From Bacilli bacterium (GTDB lineage: Bacteria; Bacillota_I; Bacilli_A; RF39; UBA660), in NCBI GenBank assembly GCA_900772095.1, contig CAAGQJ010000035.1, positions 1 through 9,930 on the forward strand: a stretch of 9,930 nt of DNA. The letters run 5' to 3'. Below the pieces are notes generated by a model, which saw nothing but the letters and a program-made list of their open reading frames with translations, was not told where the DNA came from and did not search any database. This document shows positions 1 through 6,191 of this stretch, piece after piece. Position numbers and translations under genes: made by a program. Positions within the stretch are counted from its first letter, which is position 1. Every line of letters begins with the position of its first letter.

Positions 1-144
1 AGTAATTATTTTAATAATTATTTAAATATAAAACAAGATAATAGTTTTTTAATTAAATTTTATGAAAACTTATTATTAGGAAAAAATAATAATTTACATT
101 CAAGAGATTTAATTGTAGAAGAATTATTTAATAAAGAGAATTAA
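1..144 (+). CDS. C-terminal end of an unidentified gene
   Basis: Frame 1 is open from the first base to a TAA at 142-144, giving 47 residues that end in RDLIVEELFNKEN. Composition (rich in Asn, Lys, Leu, Glu) and codon use match the other genes here, and a strong hairpin terminator starts eight bases after the stop, which is what the end of a real gene looks like. The piece has no membrane segment and no motif I recognise. It reads as the amphipathic helical tail of a soluble protein. The start lies outside the window, so neither length nor function can be given. A chance open frame is possible in such AT-rich DNA, but the terminator placement argues against it. Confidence 0.55.
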   Translation, partial: SNYFNNYLNIKQDNSFLIKFYENLLLGKNNNLHSRDLIVEELFNKEN

Positions 145-151
145 AAAGAGG

Positions 152-199
152 CGTTAGTACAGGCTTATTAATCAATAAGTTTTTGTATTGGCGTTTTTT
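152..199 (+). terminator. Intrinsic terminator after the upstream gene
   Basis: An 18-bp stem pairs 152-169 with 174-193 around the loop AATC (170-173), with a two-base bulge (180-181) and several G-U pairs. It is followed by six T residues at 194-199. The G-U pairs all favour the + strand RNA, so the signal acts on transcription coming from the left end. Confidence 0.8.
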
Positions 200-401
200 A
201 GTAGTAAGAAATAAGCGTATGGAAGATAAAGAATAGTAAATAATAGTGAATTAAAAGATTATGTTGTTGAAGTGGGAATGTAATGTAAGCTTTTATTTAA
301 TTAATAATTCAAAATAAAACTAATATAGAAAATGATTACATTAAATTAAAAAAGTCCTAGTCAAAATATTTAATTAAGAAACTAATGGGTGGTGTTTATT
401 T
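200..401. other. Intergenic stretch without a gene
   Basis: About 200 bases between the terminator and the ABC-F remnant. All frames are closed by frequent stops and the longest ATG-started peptides are only a few residues. The only structure seen is a nested AT-rich inverted repeat (277-342). No convincing -35/-10 pair stands at the usual distance before the ABC-F start at 402, although a GGTGGTG ribosome-binding site is present at 389-395. Confidence 0.5.
277..342. repeat. Nested AT-rich inverted repeat
   Basis: AATGTAAT at 277-284 is the exact reverse complement of ATTACATT at 335-342. Inside it, TTTTATTT at 291-298 is the reverse complement of AAATAAAA at 312-319. Two nested 8-bp arms in the right order could form a long interrupted hairpin or an operator upstream of the ABC-F remnant. 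In DNA this AT-rich the inner pair could easily be chance; the outer pair is somewhat less likely to be. Confidence 0.3.
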
Positions 402-1338
402 ATGTATTATAAAATTAGTCATGGAAGTGTAACACTTGGTAATAATACAATACTTGAAGATATTAATTTTTGTGTTAAAGATAATGAAAAAATTGGTATA
501 GTTGGAAGAAATGGTTGTGGGAAAACGACTTTACTTAAGGCTATTGTAGGGGAGTATGAAATCGCTAGTGGGTATGAAGAAGTGGAGATTATTTCTTCGG
601 GAGACTTTAATATTGGTTATGTTAAACAAAATGATGGTTATAATCTTGATATGAAAATGTTTGATTATATTAAAAGTGCTTATAAAGATATTCTTGATAT
701 TGAGAAGAGACTTGATGCTTTGGAGAAAGAAATTAGTACTTGTTATGATGAAAAGATAGTAAGTAAATATAATGATTTTTTATCTAGATATGAATATATG
801 GGTGGTTATAGGTATAAGAAAGAAATAGAGGTTATTTTAAATAAGTTTGGTTTTAATGATAGTGATAAAGAAAAGTATTTGAACGAGTTTTCTGGTGGTC
901 AACTTACAAAGTTATCTTTAATTAGGCTTCTATTATCTAAGCCTGATTTACTTATTTTGGATGAACCGACAAATCATTTGGATATTATAAGTAAGGATAC
1001 TATTCAAAGGATGCTTGCTAGTTATAAAGGTAGTATTATTATGGTTAGTCATGATAGGTATCTTATTAAGAGTGTTTGTAATAAACTTCTTGTTATGGAA
1101 AGTGGCACAAGTACTTTGTATAATTATGGTTATAGTGAGTATTTTGAAAAAATAAAATTAATAGTGTAAGTAATGATGTTAAAGTTGGAAAAAAGAAAGT
1201 TATTGATAAGAAAGTAAATACTTTTGATAAAAATAAGGAATAAAAAGGATAGACAAGGATATTTTTAAGTTAGAAGAAAGACTTAGTAATCTTAATAATG
1301 GACTTTTGAAAGAGAAAGTTTATATGGATATTAACTAA
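402..1338 (+). pseudogene. Decayed, internally deleted ABC-F family ATPase
   Basis: The first 255 residues (402-1169) form one ABC-F ATPase domain: Walker A GRNGCGKTT (35-43), the ABC-F arm insertion (about 82-150), signature FSGGQ (163-167), Walker B into DEPTNHLD (187-194) and switch SHDRY (216-220). ABC-F proteins act in the cytosol on ribosomes and normally carry two such domains in 500-650 residues, so half is missing. The frame stops at 1167-1169, but the reading continues in frame 2 (1160-1240, Lys-rich linker) and then in frame 1 (1246-1335). That last piece, with KLEERL and KEKVYMDIN, resembles the C-terminal coiled coil of YdiF/Uup-type ABC-F proteins that normally follows the second domain. 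I infer a deletion between the two homologous domains followed by two frameshifts. A GGTGGTG ribosome-binding site precedes ATG 402. Assembly errors could explain the frameshifts but not the missing domain. The 255-residue piece could still be expressed. Confidence 0.72.
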
Positions 1339-1357
1339 TAAATAGTTGTAGATGTCA

Positions 1358-1363
1358 TATACT
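1358..1363 (+). promoter_or_regulatory. Candidate -10 box before the DUF6512 gene
   Basis: TATACT ends 15 bases before ATG 1379, the same distance as the -10 boxes of other genes here. No clear -35 is seen at 17 bases. It overlaps the spurious upstream ATG at 1352, which supports the later start. Confidence 0.35.
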
Positions 1364-1378
1364 AATAGTGGTGATTTT

Positions 1379-1903
1379 ATGAGTCTTAAAAAGATTAAAA
1401 TAGTTTCTATTATTGGTATTTTTCTTTTGTCTTTTTTATTTCATTTTATGTATGATTGGTTTCCTTGTTTATTAACTAGTTTATTGTTTCCGGTTAATGA
1501 AAGTATATGGGAGCATATGAAATTATTGTTTATTGGTACACTTGTTTTTGGTGTATTTGAATATATATTATTAAGAAAATATAATGTTAATTATAATAAT
1601 TTTTATTTTTCTTTATTTATTACTTCAGTAGTTAGTTTTATATTTTATTTGATTGTATATTTACCACTTTATAATGCATATGGAGAGAATATGTTTATTT
1701 CAATTTTTTTACTATTTATAACTATAGTTATTTTTCAGTGTATTAGTTTTTATATATTACACTCTAAACATTTTAAGTATTTAAATATTATGTCTATTTT
1801 GCTTATGATATTTACATTTGTTATATTTATATATTTTACTTATAATCCTCCAGAAAATTATGTGTTTTTTGATATTATTAGTAATAGTTATGGTATTAAG
1901 TAA
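1379..1903 (+). CDS. DUF6512-type multi-pass membrane protein
   Basis: A 174-residue hydrophobic protein with about five or six membrane helices. The N-terminal part carries H22 and Y25 in a FHFMYDW stretch, then PVNESIWEH (38-46) and EY (61-62). This H..Y / NES.WEH pattern is what I know from the DUF6512 family of small Bacillota membrane proteins, whose function is not established. The conserved polar residues sit in or beside membrane segments and might line a site, but nothing shows a reaction. I chose ATG 1379 because GGTGAT stands at 1370-1375, just before it; an in-frame ATG at 1352 has no ribosome-binding site and lies beside a candidate -10 box. It follows the decayed ABC-F gene by 40 bases and is followed by 144 bases without a gene, so it is probably monocistronic. 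Family assignment is from memory of the motif. Confidence 0.75.
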   Translation: MSLKKIKIVSIIGIFLLSFLFHFMYDWFPCLLTSLLFPVNESIWEHMKLLFIGTLVFGVFEYILLRKYNVNYNNFYFSLFITSVVSFIFYLIVYLPLYNAYGENMFISIFLLFITIVIFQCISFYILHSKHFKYLNIMSILLMIFTFVIFIYFTYNPPENYVFFDIISNSYGIK

Positions 1904-1911
1904 TTTTAGGT

Positions 1912-1940
1912 TTTATATGTGTTAATATTTGTGTTATACT
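1912..1940 (+). promoter_or_regulatory. Candidate extended -10 promoter upstream of the anchored protein
   Basis: TTTATA (1912-1917), 17-base spacer, then TGTTATACT (1932-1940), an extended -10. It would give a leader of about 100 bases to ATG 2048. A second candidate lies closer to the gene (1995-2023); I cannot decide which is used. Confidence 0.35.
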
Positions 1941-1994
1941 AATAGTGAATATTATGATATTATGTAAAAGGTTGTAAAGTATAGGGTAATATTA

Positions 1995-2023
1995 TTAAAA
2001 AAACGTTGACATATATATATAAT
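1995..2023 (+). promoter_or_regulatory. Candidate promoter close to the anchored-protein gene
   Basis: TTAAAA (1995-2000), 17-base spacer, TATAAT (2018-2023). Transcription would begin near 2030, just before the AGGAAGGAG ribosome-binding site (2033-2040). A perfect TTGACA at 2006-2011 is only six bases from this TATAAT and so cannot be its -35. Confidence 0.45.
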
Positions 2024-2047
2024 GTGGATGAAGGAAGGAGTAAAAGT

Positions 2048-2755
2048 ATGGAAAGTAGAGATAATGGGGGTAAAAAATTAATGGTGATATTAATTATAAT
2101 ATTATCAATTATATCAATAGGGAGTTTTGGTTATACCATCTATGATAAAGTTATAGATGATAATAAGAGTTCAAATGATGTAAATACTGATGAGAAACAA
2201 AATGATAATAAGGGCTCAAATGATGTAAGTACTAATGAGAAAGAGGTAAAAGTAGATGTTGCTACTGAGTATGAGTATGAATTTAATGACTATGATAATG
2301 GAGATACGTTATTTAAAGTTAAATTGCCAAAAATAGTAAATGGTACTCTTGATGCGGAAAAACTTAATAAAAAGATGCTTGCAGATGCATCAAAGAATGT
2401 AGCGGATGCAGTAAAATGTAGGGAGGAGTTATATCCTTGTTTCGGTGAAGGTTTAACAACTTCTTATGAATATTTGATTAAGAATAATGTTCTAGCAATT
2501 TATATATATGAAAGTACACCTAGTGGTAATATAGGTATAGGAACATCAGGTAATGGACTTGATAAGAGTATTTATTTTTACAATATTAAAACGGGTAAAA
2601 TAATAGATAAAATTAGTGAGGCAGCGCGTCTTATGGAAATTAAAGACCTTGGTGAGGTAAAAAATTATTCTGATTTGGATAACTGTGGTACTATAGACTA
2701 TTCTATTAAAAATGGGGTTTTATCTATTAATGCTTCTTTTGACCAAGGTGTTTAG
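2048..2755 (+). CDS. Membrane-anchored extracytoplasmic protein, DUF4163-like (tentative)
   Basis: A 235-residue protein: short charged N-terminus, one membrane helix at about residues 10-30, then an acidic Asn/Asp/Lys-rich spacer (about 35-72) and a globular part to the end, probably outside the cell. The spacer holds two copies of a 15-residue unit (DNKSSNDVNTDEK and DNKGSNDVSTNEK). The outer part, with FKVKLPKIVNGTLDAEKLNKK and later YFYNIKTGKIIDKISE, has the layout of DUF4163/RsiV-like domains (a strand into LPKI, a helix of Lys/Asn, later a Y.Y...TGK segment). That is a weak resemblance and no function follows. ATG 2048 is chosen because AGGAAGGAG precedes it; the in-frame TTG at 2006 lies in promoter-like DNA. 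There is no lipobox cysteine, so this is a helix anchor rather than a lipoprotein. It is followed by a terminator and is probably transcribed alone. Confidence 0.7.
   Translation: MESRDNGGKKLMVILIIILSIISIGSFGYTIYDKVIDDNKSSNDVNTDEKQNDNKGSNDVSTNEKEVKVDVATEYEYEFNDYDNGDTLFKVKLPKIVNGTLDAEKLNKKMLADASKNVADAVKCREELYPCFGEGLTTSYEYLIKNNVLAIYIYESTPSGNIGIGTSGNGLDKSIYFYNIKTGKIIDKISEAARLMEIKDLGEVKNYSDLDNCGTIDYSIKNGVLSINASFDQGV
2157..2242 (+). repeat. 45-bp tandem duplication inside the anchored-protein gene
   Basis: Positions 2157-2197 and 2202-2242 match at nearly every base with a period of 45, in frame, producing two copies of a hydrophilic 15-residue unit in the spacer after the membrane helix. The few differences are mostly A/G changes, which suggests a fairly recent duplication that lengthens the stalk. 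Confidence 0.8.
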
Positions 2756-2761
2756 AAAGTT

Positions 2762-2792
2762 AAAAGTTATTTTTATTTAAATAACTTTTTTT
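2762..2792 (+). terminator. Intrinsic terminator after the anchored-protein gene
   Basis: AAAAGTTATTT (2762-2772) pairs perfectly with AAATAACTTTT (2779-2789) around the loop TTATTT, and T residues run to 2792. The A tract on the left and T tract on the right make it potentially usable on both strands. Confidence 0.8.
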
Positions 2793-2793
2793 C

Positions 2794-2822
2794 TTGATAA
2801 TTAAAATGAAAAAATATATAAT
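2794..2822 (+). promoter_or_regulatory. Promoter of the rubrerythrin gene
   Basis: TTGATA (2794-2799), 17-base spacer, TATAAT (2817-2822). It stands directly after the preceding terminator. The start of transcription would fall near 2829, the first base of the GGAGG ribosome-binding site (2829-2833), so the leader would be about 12 bases. Confidence 0.7.
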
Positions 2823-2840
2823 TATTATGGAGGTTATGAT

Positions 2841-3383
2841 ATGGAGTTAAAGGGAAGTAAAACAGAAGCTAATTTAATGACTGCTTTTGCAGGTGAGTCA
2901 CAAGCGAGAAATAAATATACTTACTATGCATCTCAAGCAAGAAAAGATGGTTATGAGCAAATTGCGGAGATATTTGAAGAGACTGCTTCTAATGAGAAGG
3001 AACATGCTAAAATGTGGTTTAAATTATTACATGATGGTAAGGTTCCTGATACAGTTTCTAATTTAATGGATGCTGTAAGTGGTGAAAATTATGAATGGAC
3101 AGAAATGTATTCTTCTTTTGCTGAAATAGCACGTAGTGAGGGTTTTGATAAAATTGCATATTTATTTGAAGAAGTAGGCAAAATAGAAAAAGAACATGAG
3201 GAAAGATATTTGACTTTACTTAAAAATATTAATGATGAGACTATATTTGAGAAGAAAGAAGAAAAGATTTGGATATGTCGTAATTGTGGACATGTATATG
3301 TTGGTACTAAGGCACTTGATGTATGTCCAGTATGTTCTCATCCGAAAAGTTATATGGAAGTAAAAAAGGAAAATTATAAGTAA
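2841..3383 (+). CDS. rbr: Rubrerythrin (peroxide reductase)
   Basis: A 180-residue, full-length rubrerythrin. It reduces hydrogen peroxide in the cytoplasm using electrons from rubredoxin-type donors and is typical of anaerobes. The ferritin-like four-helix domain (about 1-125) keeps the di-iron ligands: E19 in AGESQARNKY, E52 and H55 in NEKEH, E85 and E88 in YEWTEMY, E116 and H119 in IEKEHEERY. The C-terminal rubredoxin-like domain (about 140-175) has C146/C149 and C162/C165 (CRNCG, CPVC) for a mononuclear iron. ATG 2841 has GGAGG seven bases before it and its own good promoter. A hairpin terminator begins at its stop codon, then pyrH follows. No PerR-box-like operator was evident by eye. 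The assignment is secure; the physiological electron donor is not shown here. Confidence 0.96.
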   Translation: MELKGSKTEANLMTAFAGESQARNKYTYYASQARKDGYEQIAEIFEETASNEKEHAKMWFKLLHDGKVPDTVSNLMDAVSGENYEWTEMYSSFAEIARSEGFDKIAYLFEEVGKIEKEHEERYLTLLKNINDETIFEKKEEKIWICRNCGHVYVGTKALDVCPVCSHPKSYMEVKKENYK

Positions 3384-3410
3384 TTCAGGGAATATTCCCC
3401 GAATTTTTTT
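3382..3410 (+). terminator. Terminator or attenuator between rbr and pyrH
   Basis: AATTCAGGG (3382-3390) pairs with CCCCGAATT (3397-3405) around AATATT, with one A-C mismatch, followed by seven T residues (3404-3410). It begins within the rbr stop codon, and its T tract touches the pyrH ribosome-binding site GGAGG (3411-3415), leaving no room for a promoter in between. Confidence 0.75.
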
Positions 3411-3420
3411 GGAGGCACAA

Positions 3421-4128
3421 GTGAATATAGTTTTGAAGGTAAGTGGTGAAGCGCTTAAAGATGAAAGTAATATATCTAGTTTAATGCTTAGTAAGGTTTT
3501 GGAGGATGTTAAGTATATTAAGTCTAAAGGGCATAATGTAATACTTATTTGTGGTGGTGGAAACTTTTGGCGTGGTAGAAATAAACTTGATATAGATAAT
3601 GCTGTTTCTGATGAGATAGGTATGCTTGCTACTAATATGAATGCTCTTGCTTTAGATAGTTATTTTAATAATAATGGAGTTAAAACTAAAGCTTATTCAA
3701 GTGTTGAGGTAGAAAAGTTTATACCAAAATATGATAGAGAGAAAACACTTAATGATTTAAATGATGGTTATACAGTTATATTAGGTGGAGGTTTAGGACG
3801 TCCATTTATATCTACTGATTTAGCAACTGTTACAAGGGCTTATGAACTTAATAGTGAAATGATTATTATGGCTAAGAATATAGATGCTGTATATGATAAA
3901 GACCCTAAATTTAGTGATGCTAAGAAATATGATATTATTTCTCATAAAGAATTACTTGATAATCAAAATAAAATTGGTAAAGAAAAACAAGGGGTTATGG
4001 ATTATGAAGCATTATTATTTATAGAAAGAACTAAACCTACTATATATTTGTATAATGCTAAAAATCGAAATGGTATTATAGATATTTTAGATGGTAAAAA
4101 TCCTGGAACTATTATAAAAAGTATTTGA
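3421..4128 (+). CDS. pyrH: UMP kinase-like protein (amino-acid kinase fold)
   Basis: A 235-residue protein matching bacterial UMP kinase, which phosphorylates UMP to UDP with ATP in the cytoplasm and works as a hexamer. Visible motifs: LKVSGEAL (5-12) for phosphate binding, GGGNFWRGR (45-53), GMLATNMNALAL, GGGLGRPFISTD (122-133) and AKNIDAVYDKDP. The usual family loop reads G-T-G-x-P-F/Y-x-T/S-T-D; here it is GLGRPF, so Leu replaces Thr. With the unusual location (not beside tsf or frr) this could be a diverged or second copy. The GTG start at 3421 is chosen because GGAGG lies five bases before it and the protein then begins at MNIVLKVSGEAL as in homologues; an in-frame TTG at 3409 lies inside the terminator T tract. 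Transcription probably comes by read-through from rbr. Family assignment is firm; sole-copy status is unknown. Confidence 0.88.
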   Translation: MNIVLKVSGEALKDESNISSLMLSKVLEDVKYIKSKGHNVILICGGGNFWRGRNKLDIDNAVSDEIGMLATNMNALALDSYFNNNGVKTKAYSSVEVEKFIPKYDREKTLNDLNDGYTVILGGGLGRPFISTDLATVTRAYELNSEMIIMAKNIDAVYDKDPKFSDAKKYDIISHKELLDNQNKIGKEKQGVMDYEALLFIERTKPTIYLYNAKNRNGIIDILDGKNPGTIIKSI

Positions 4129-4152
4129 TTTTATTATATTTTGTTATATAAT
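4125..4152 (+). promoter_or_regulatory. Promoter of the small membrane protein gene
   Basis: TTGATT (4125-4130), which overlaps the pyrH stop codon, a 16-base spacer, then TATAAT (4147-4152). Transcription would begin near 4159, a few bases before GGAGG (4163-4167). Confidence 0.6.
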
Positions 4153-4172
4153 TAATATAAGTGGAGGAAGTT

Positions 4173-4448
4173 ATGAATAAGAAAGTTAGAAATATAATAA
4201 TGGCTATAGTGGATGTTGTAATAGTATTAATTGTTATTTATTTTATTGTTGGATATATTAATTTTTATAATTTAAGTAATGATAAAGAGCCTTTATTTGT
4301 TGTAAAGGAGAACAATTATACTACTAATAGTGGTGATGAAGTTTATGTTTATGACAATATTATTTATAAAATTGTTAAGCATGAAGAACCTGGTAAGAAA
4401 CTTACATATAGTTTAAGATTATGGTTTATGGACGATATTAAGAAGTAA
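4173..4448 (+). CDS. Small single-helix membrane protein, unknown function
   Basis: A 91-residue protein. Residues 1-7 are basic, a membrane helix spans about 8-28, and the rest (about 30-91) is a polar domain, probably outside the cell, with VYVYDNIIYKIVKHEEPG and a C-terminal SLRLWFMDDIKK. I have the impression that similar one-helix proteins with a Y.IVK.E.PG stretch and an LWFM.D ending occur in other Bacillota, but know of no function. There is no lipobox. ATG 4173 is chosen because GGAGG (4163-4167) precedes it by five bases; an in-frame GTG at 4161 overlaps that site. The gene has its own promoter and its own terminator, so it is a stand-alone unit between pyrH and the DedA-type gene. 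Confidence 0.7.
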   Translation: MNKKVRNIIMAIVDVVIVLIVIYFIVGYINFYNLSNDKEPLFVVKENNYTTNSGDEVYVYDNIIYKIVKHEEPGKKLTYSLRLWFMDDIKK

Positions 4449-4449
4449 G

Positions 4450-4477
4450 AAACACCAAAATGGTGTTTTATTTTTTT
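4450..4477 (+). terminator. Intrinsic terminator after the small membrane protein
   Basis: AAACACCA (4450-4457) pairs perfectly with TGGTGTTT (4461-4468) around a three-A loop, followed by TA and seven T residues (4471-4477). It begins just after the stop codon. Confidence 0.85.
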
Positions 4478-4488
4478 AAAAAATGTTT

Positions 4489-4494
4489 TATAAT
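4489..4494 (+). promoter_or_regulatory. Candidate -10 box before the DedA-type gene
   Basis: TATAAT ends 15 bases before ATG 4510. The -35 (TTTTAT, 4466-4471) is poor and overlaps the preceding terminator. An in-frame ATG at 4483 lies before this box and so would not be transcribed from it, which supports the later start. Confidence 0.45.
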
Positions 4495-4509
4495 AATTAT
4501 GTGATAATT

Positions 4510-5091
4510 ATGGATAAAATAGTGGATATAGTTAATATATTAATATCATATATGGAAAGTTTGGGTTTACTTGGAGGATTTTTTTTAATAGTATTGGAAT
4601 CTATTATACCTGTACTTCCAGTTACAGTTTTTGTTGGACTTAATGTTGCAGTAAATGGTATGTTTTTAGGGTATGTTATAAGTTATGTTGCTACTGTTTT
4701 TGGGTCAATGTTATCTTTTGTTTTATTTAGATATGTTTTTAGAAATCTTTTTTATAAAATATTTAAGGGTAAAACAAAAGAAAAAATAGAGAAACTTATG
4801 ACAAGAATAACAAACATTGATTTTAACGCACTTGTTGTTATAATTGCAATGCCTTTTACTCCAGCGTTTGCTATTAATATAGCAGGGGGTTTATCAAATA
4901 TTAAAGTTTCTAAATATTTATCTGCTATATTAATAGGTAAACTTGCAGCAGTTTATGCTTGGTGTTATATTGGGGATAATTTTTTAGATTGTTTAGATAA
5001 TCCTAAATTAATAATAAAACTTGTAGTTATAATAGTTATCGCGTATGTACTTAGTAAAATAATAGAAAAAATATTTAAAGTGGAGGAGTAG
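4510..5091 (+). CDS. DedA/TVP38-type membrane protein (VTT domain)
   Basis: A 193-residue integral membrane protein with about four to five hydrophobic segments. The order of motifs is that of the VTT (SNARE-associated, DedA) domain: a re-entrant-type stretch LESIIPVLPVTVFVGLN (about 29-45), then FGSMLSFVLFRYVFR (about 64-78) and MPFTPAFAINIAGG followed by SKYL (about 114-137). Members elsewhere affect membrane-lipid movement across the bilayer, undecaprenyl-phosphate or phosphatidylethanolamine flipping, and membrane potential; which applies here is not shown. ATG 4510 is preferred to an in-frame ATG at 4483, because TGTGAT stands just before 4510 and a -10 box lies between the two. The ribosome-binding site of rmuC is inside the end of this gene and the gap is one base, so the two are cotranscribed and probably translationally coupled. 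Confidence 0.8.
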   Translation: MDKIVDIVNILISYMESLGLLGGFFLIVLESIIPVLPVTVFVGLNVAVNGMFLGYVISYVATVFGSMLSFVLFRYVFRNLFYKIFKGKTKEKIEKLMTRITNIDFNALVVIIAMPFTPAFAINIAGGLSNIKVSKYLSAILIGKLAAVYAWCYIGDNFLDCLDNPKLIIKLVVIIVIAYVLSKIIEKIFKVEE

Positions 5092-5092
5092 T

Positions 5093-6139
5093 ATGGATTA
5101 TATAATAATTGGTTTATTAGTATTATTAGTAATATTAGTAATAATTTCTATGTTTAAGGGTAATAAAAATGATAGGTTAACTGGTTTGGAACTTAGTATA
5201 ACTAAAGATATAAGTTCTTTGAAAGAATCTTTAAGTAAAGATTTTGAAAATCTTAATGAAAAACAAGAAAGACGTTTAATGTTAATGAATGAAAAAGTTA
5301 ATGAAAAATTAGACCAAAATTTTGAAAGAACTAATAAGACATTTACTAATCTTTTAGAAAGATTAACTAAGATAGATGAGGCTCAGAAGAAGATTGATAG
5401 TTTATCTAATGATATTATATCGCTTCAAACAATATTAACTGATAAGAAAACACGTGGTATTTTTGGTGAAGTTAACCTAGAGTATATTTTATCTTCTGTT
5501 TTTGGAGATAATAATAAACATATATATGAAATGCAACATAAGATGTCTAATGGGTATATAGCAGATTCTATCTTGTATGCGCCAGAGCCTCTTGGAACAA
5601 TAGCGATTGACTCTAAGTTTCCACTTGAACATTATCGTTTGATGGTGGATAAAAATATAAGTAAATTAGATAGAGAAAGATTTGAGAAAATGTTTAAAGC
5701 TGATGTAAAAAAACATATTGATGCGATTAGTGAAAAATATATTATACCTAATGAAACTACTGATAGTGCAATTATGTTTTTACCTGCAGAAGCAATTTTT
5801 GCAGAACTTAATGCATATCATCAAGATATAATAGATTATGCTTATAAGAAAAAAGTATGGATTGTTAGTCCTACAACATTAATATCTACATTAACAGTTA
5901 TTGAAATGGTAGTAAAAAATATAGAAAGAGATAAATATACTTCAATTATTCATGAGGAATTAAATAAATTAGGTATTGAATTTAATCGTTATAAAGAGAG
6001 ATGGGATAAATTATCTAGAAGTATTGATACAGTAAGTCGTGATGTAAATGATATTCATACAACTACAGAAAAAATTACAAAGAGATTTGATAGTATTTCT
6101 AAAGTTCAAATAGAAAAAGAAAATCATGAATTACTTTAA
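5093..6139 (+). CDS. rmuC: RmuC family protein (DNA recombination-limiting)
   Basis: A 348-residue RmuC protein. Known members have an N-terminal membrane helix, a coiled coil and a nuclease-like core, and reduce inversions between short inverted repeats in E. coli; the biochemical activity is not settled. Here the helix spans about 3-20, a Lys/Glu-rich coiled coil about 30-115, and the core shows RGIFGE (121-126), IDSKFPLEHY (172-181), FLPAEAIFAEL (229-239) and WIVSPTTLISTL (256-267), all hallmark stretches. The last 60 residues are helical again. It is on the short side compared with the E. coli protein (about 475 residues), as is usual in Bacillota. GGAGG (5082-5086) precedes ATG 5093 by six bases and lies in the end of the DedA-type gene. 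Confidence 0.93.
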   Translation: MDYIIIGLLVLLVILVIISMFKGNKNDRLTGLELSITKDISSLKESLSKDFENLNEKQERRLMLMNEKVNEKLDQNFERTNKTFTNLLERLTKIDEAQKKIDSLSNDIISLQTILTDKKTRGIFGEVNLEYILSSVFGDNNKHIYEMQHKMSNGYIADSILYAPEPLGTIAIDSKFPLEHYRLMVDKNISKLDRERFEKMFKADVKKHIDAISEKYIIPNETTDSAIMFLPAEAIFAELNAYHQDIIDYAYKKKVWIVSPTTLISTLTVIEMVVKNIERDKYTSIIHEELNKLGIEFNRYKERWDKLSRSIDTVSRDVNDIHTTTEKITKRFDSISKVQIEKENHELL

Positions 6140-6154
6140 ATAAAAGTATTTTTT
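6132..6154 (+). terminator. Weak candidate terminator after rmuC
   Basis: TACTTT (6132-6137) pairs with AAAGTA (6143-6148) around a five-base loop, followed by six T residues (6149-6154). The stem is only six bp and AT-rich and overlaps the rmuC stop codon, so efficiency is doubtful. Confidence 0.4.
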
Positions 6155-6167
6155 AAAAGAATTCTAG

Positions 6168-6173
6168 TATAAA
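6168..6173 (+). promoter_or_regulatory. Candidate -10 box before the MurE-like gene
   Basis: TATAAA (in TAGTATAAAT) ends 18 bases before ATG 6192, in the same position as other -10 boxes here; transcription would begin near 6180, just before GGTGAT (6183-6188). No good -35 is seen. Confidence 0.4.
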
Positions 6174-6191
6174 TTTAGTGATGGTGATTAT

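Noticed and set aside
1352..1378. ATG 1352 as start of the DUF6512 protein
   Set aside because: No ribosome-binding site; ATG 1379 follows GGTGAT and starts a typical membrane N-terminus.
2006..2047. TTG 2006 as start of the anchored protein, and TTGACA 2006-2011 as a -35 box
   Set aside because: No ribosome-binding site precedes TTG 2006, and ATG 2048 has AGGAAGGAG. TTGACA is six bases from TATAAT and has no -10 at 16-18 bases.
3409..3420. TTG at 3409 as the pyrH start
   Set aside because: It lies in the T tract of the terminator and its second codon is part of the GGAGG site; GTG 3421 has ideal spacing and matches the family N-terminus.
4161..4172. GTG 4161 as start of the small membrane protein
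   Set aside because: It overlaps the GGAGG ribosome-binding site of ATG 4173.
4483..4509. ATG 4483 as start of the DedA-type protein
   Set aside because: It lies upstream of the TATAAT at 4489-4494, right behind a terminator, and lacks a ribosome-binding site.
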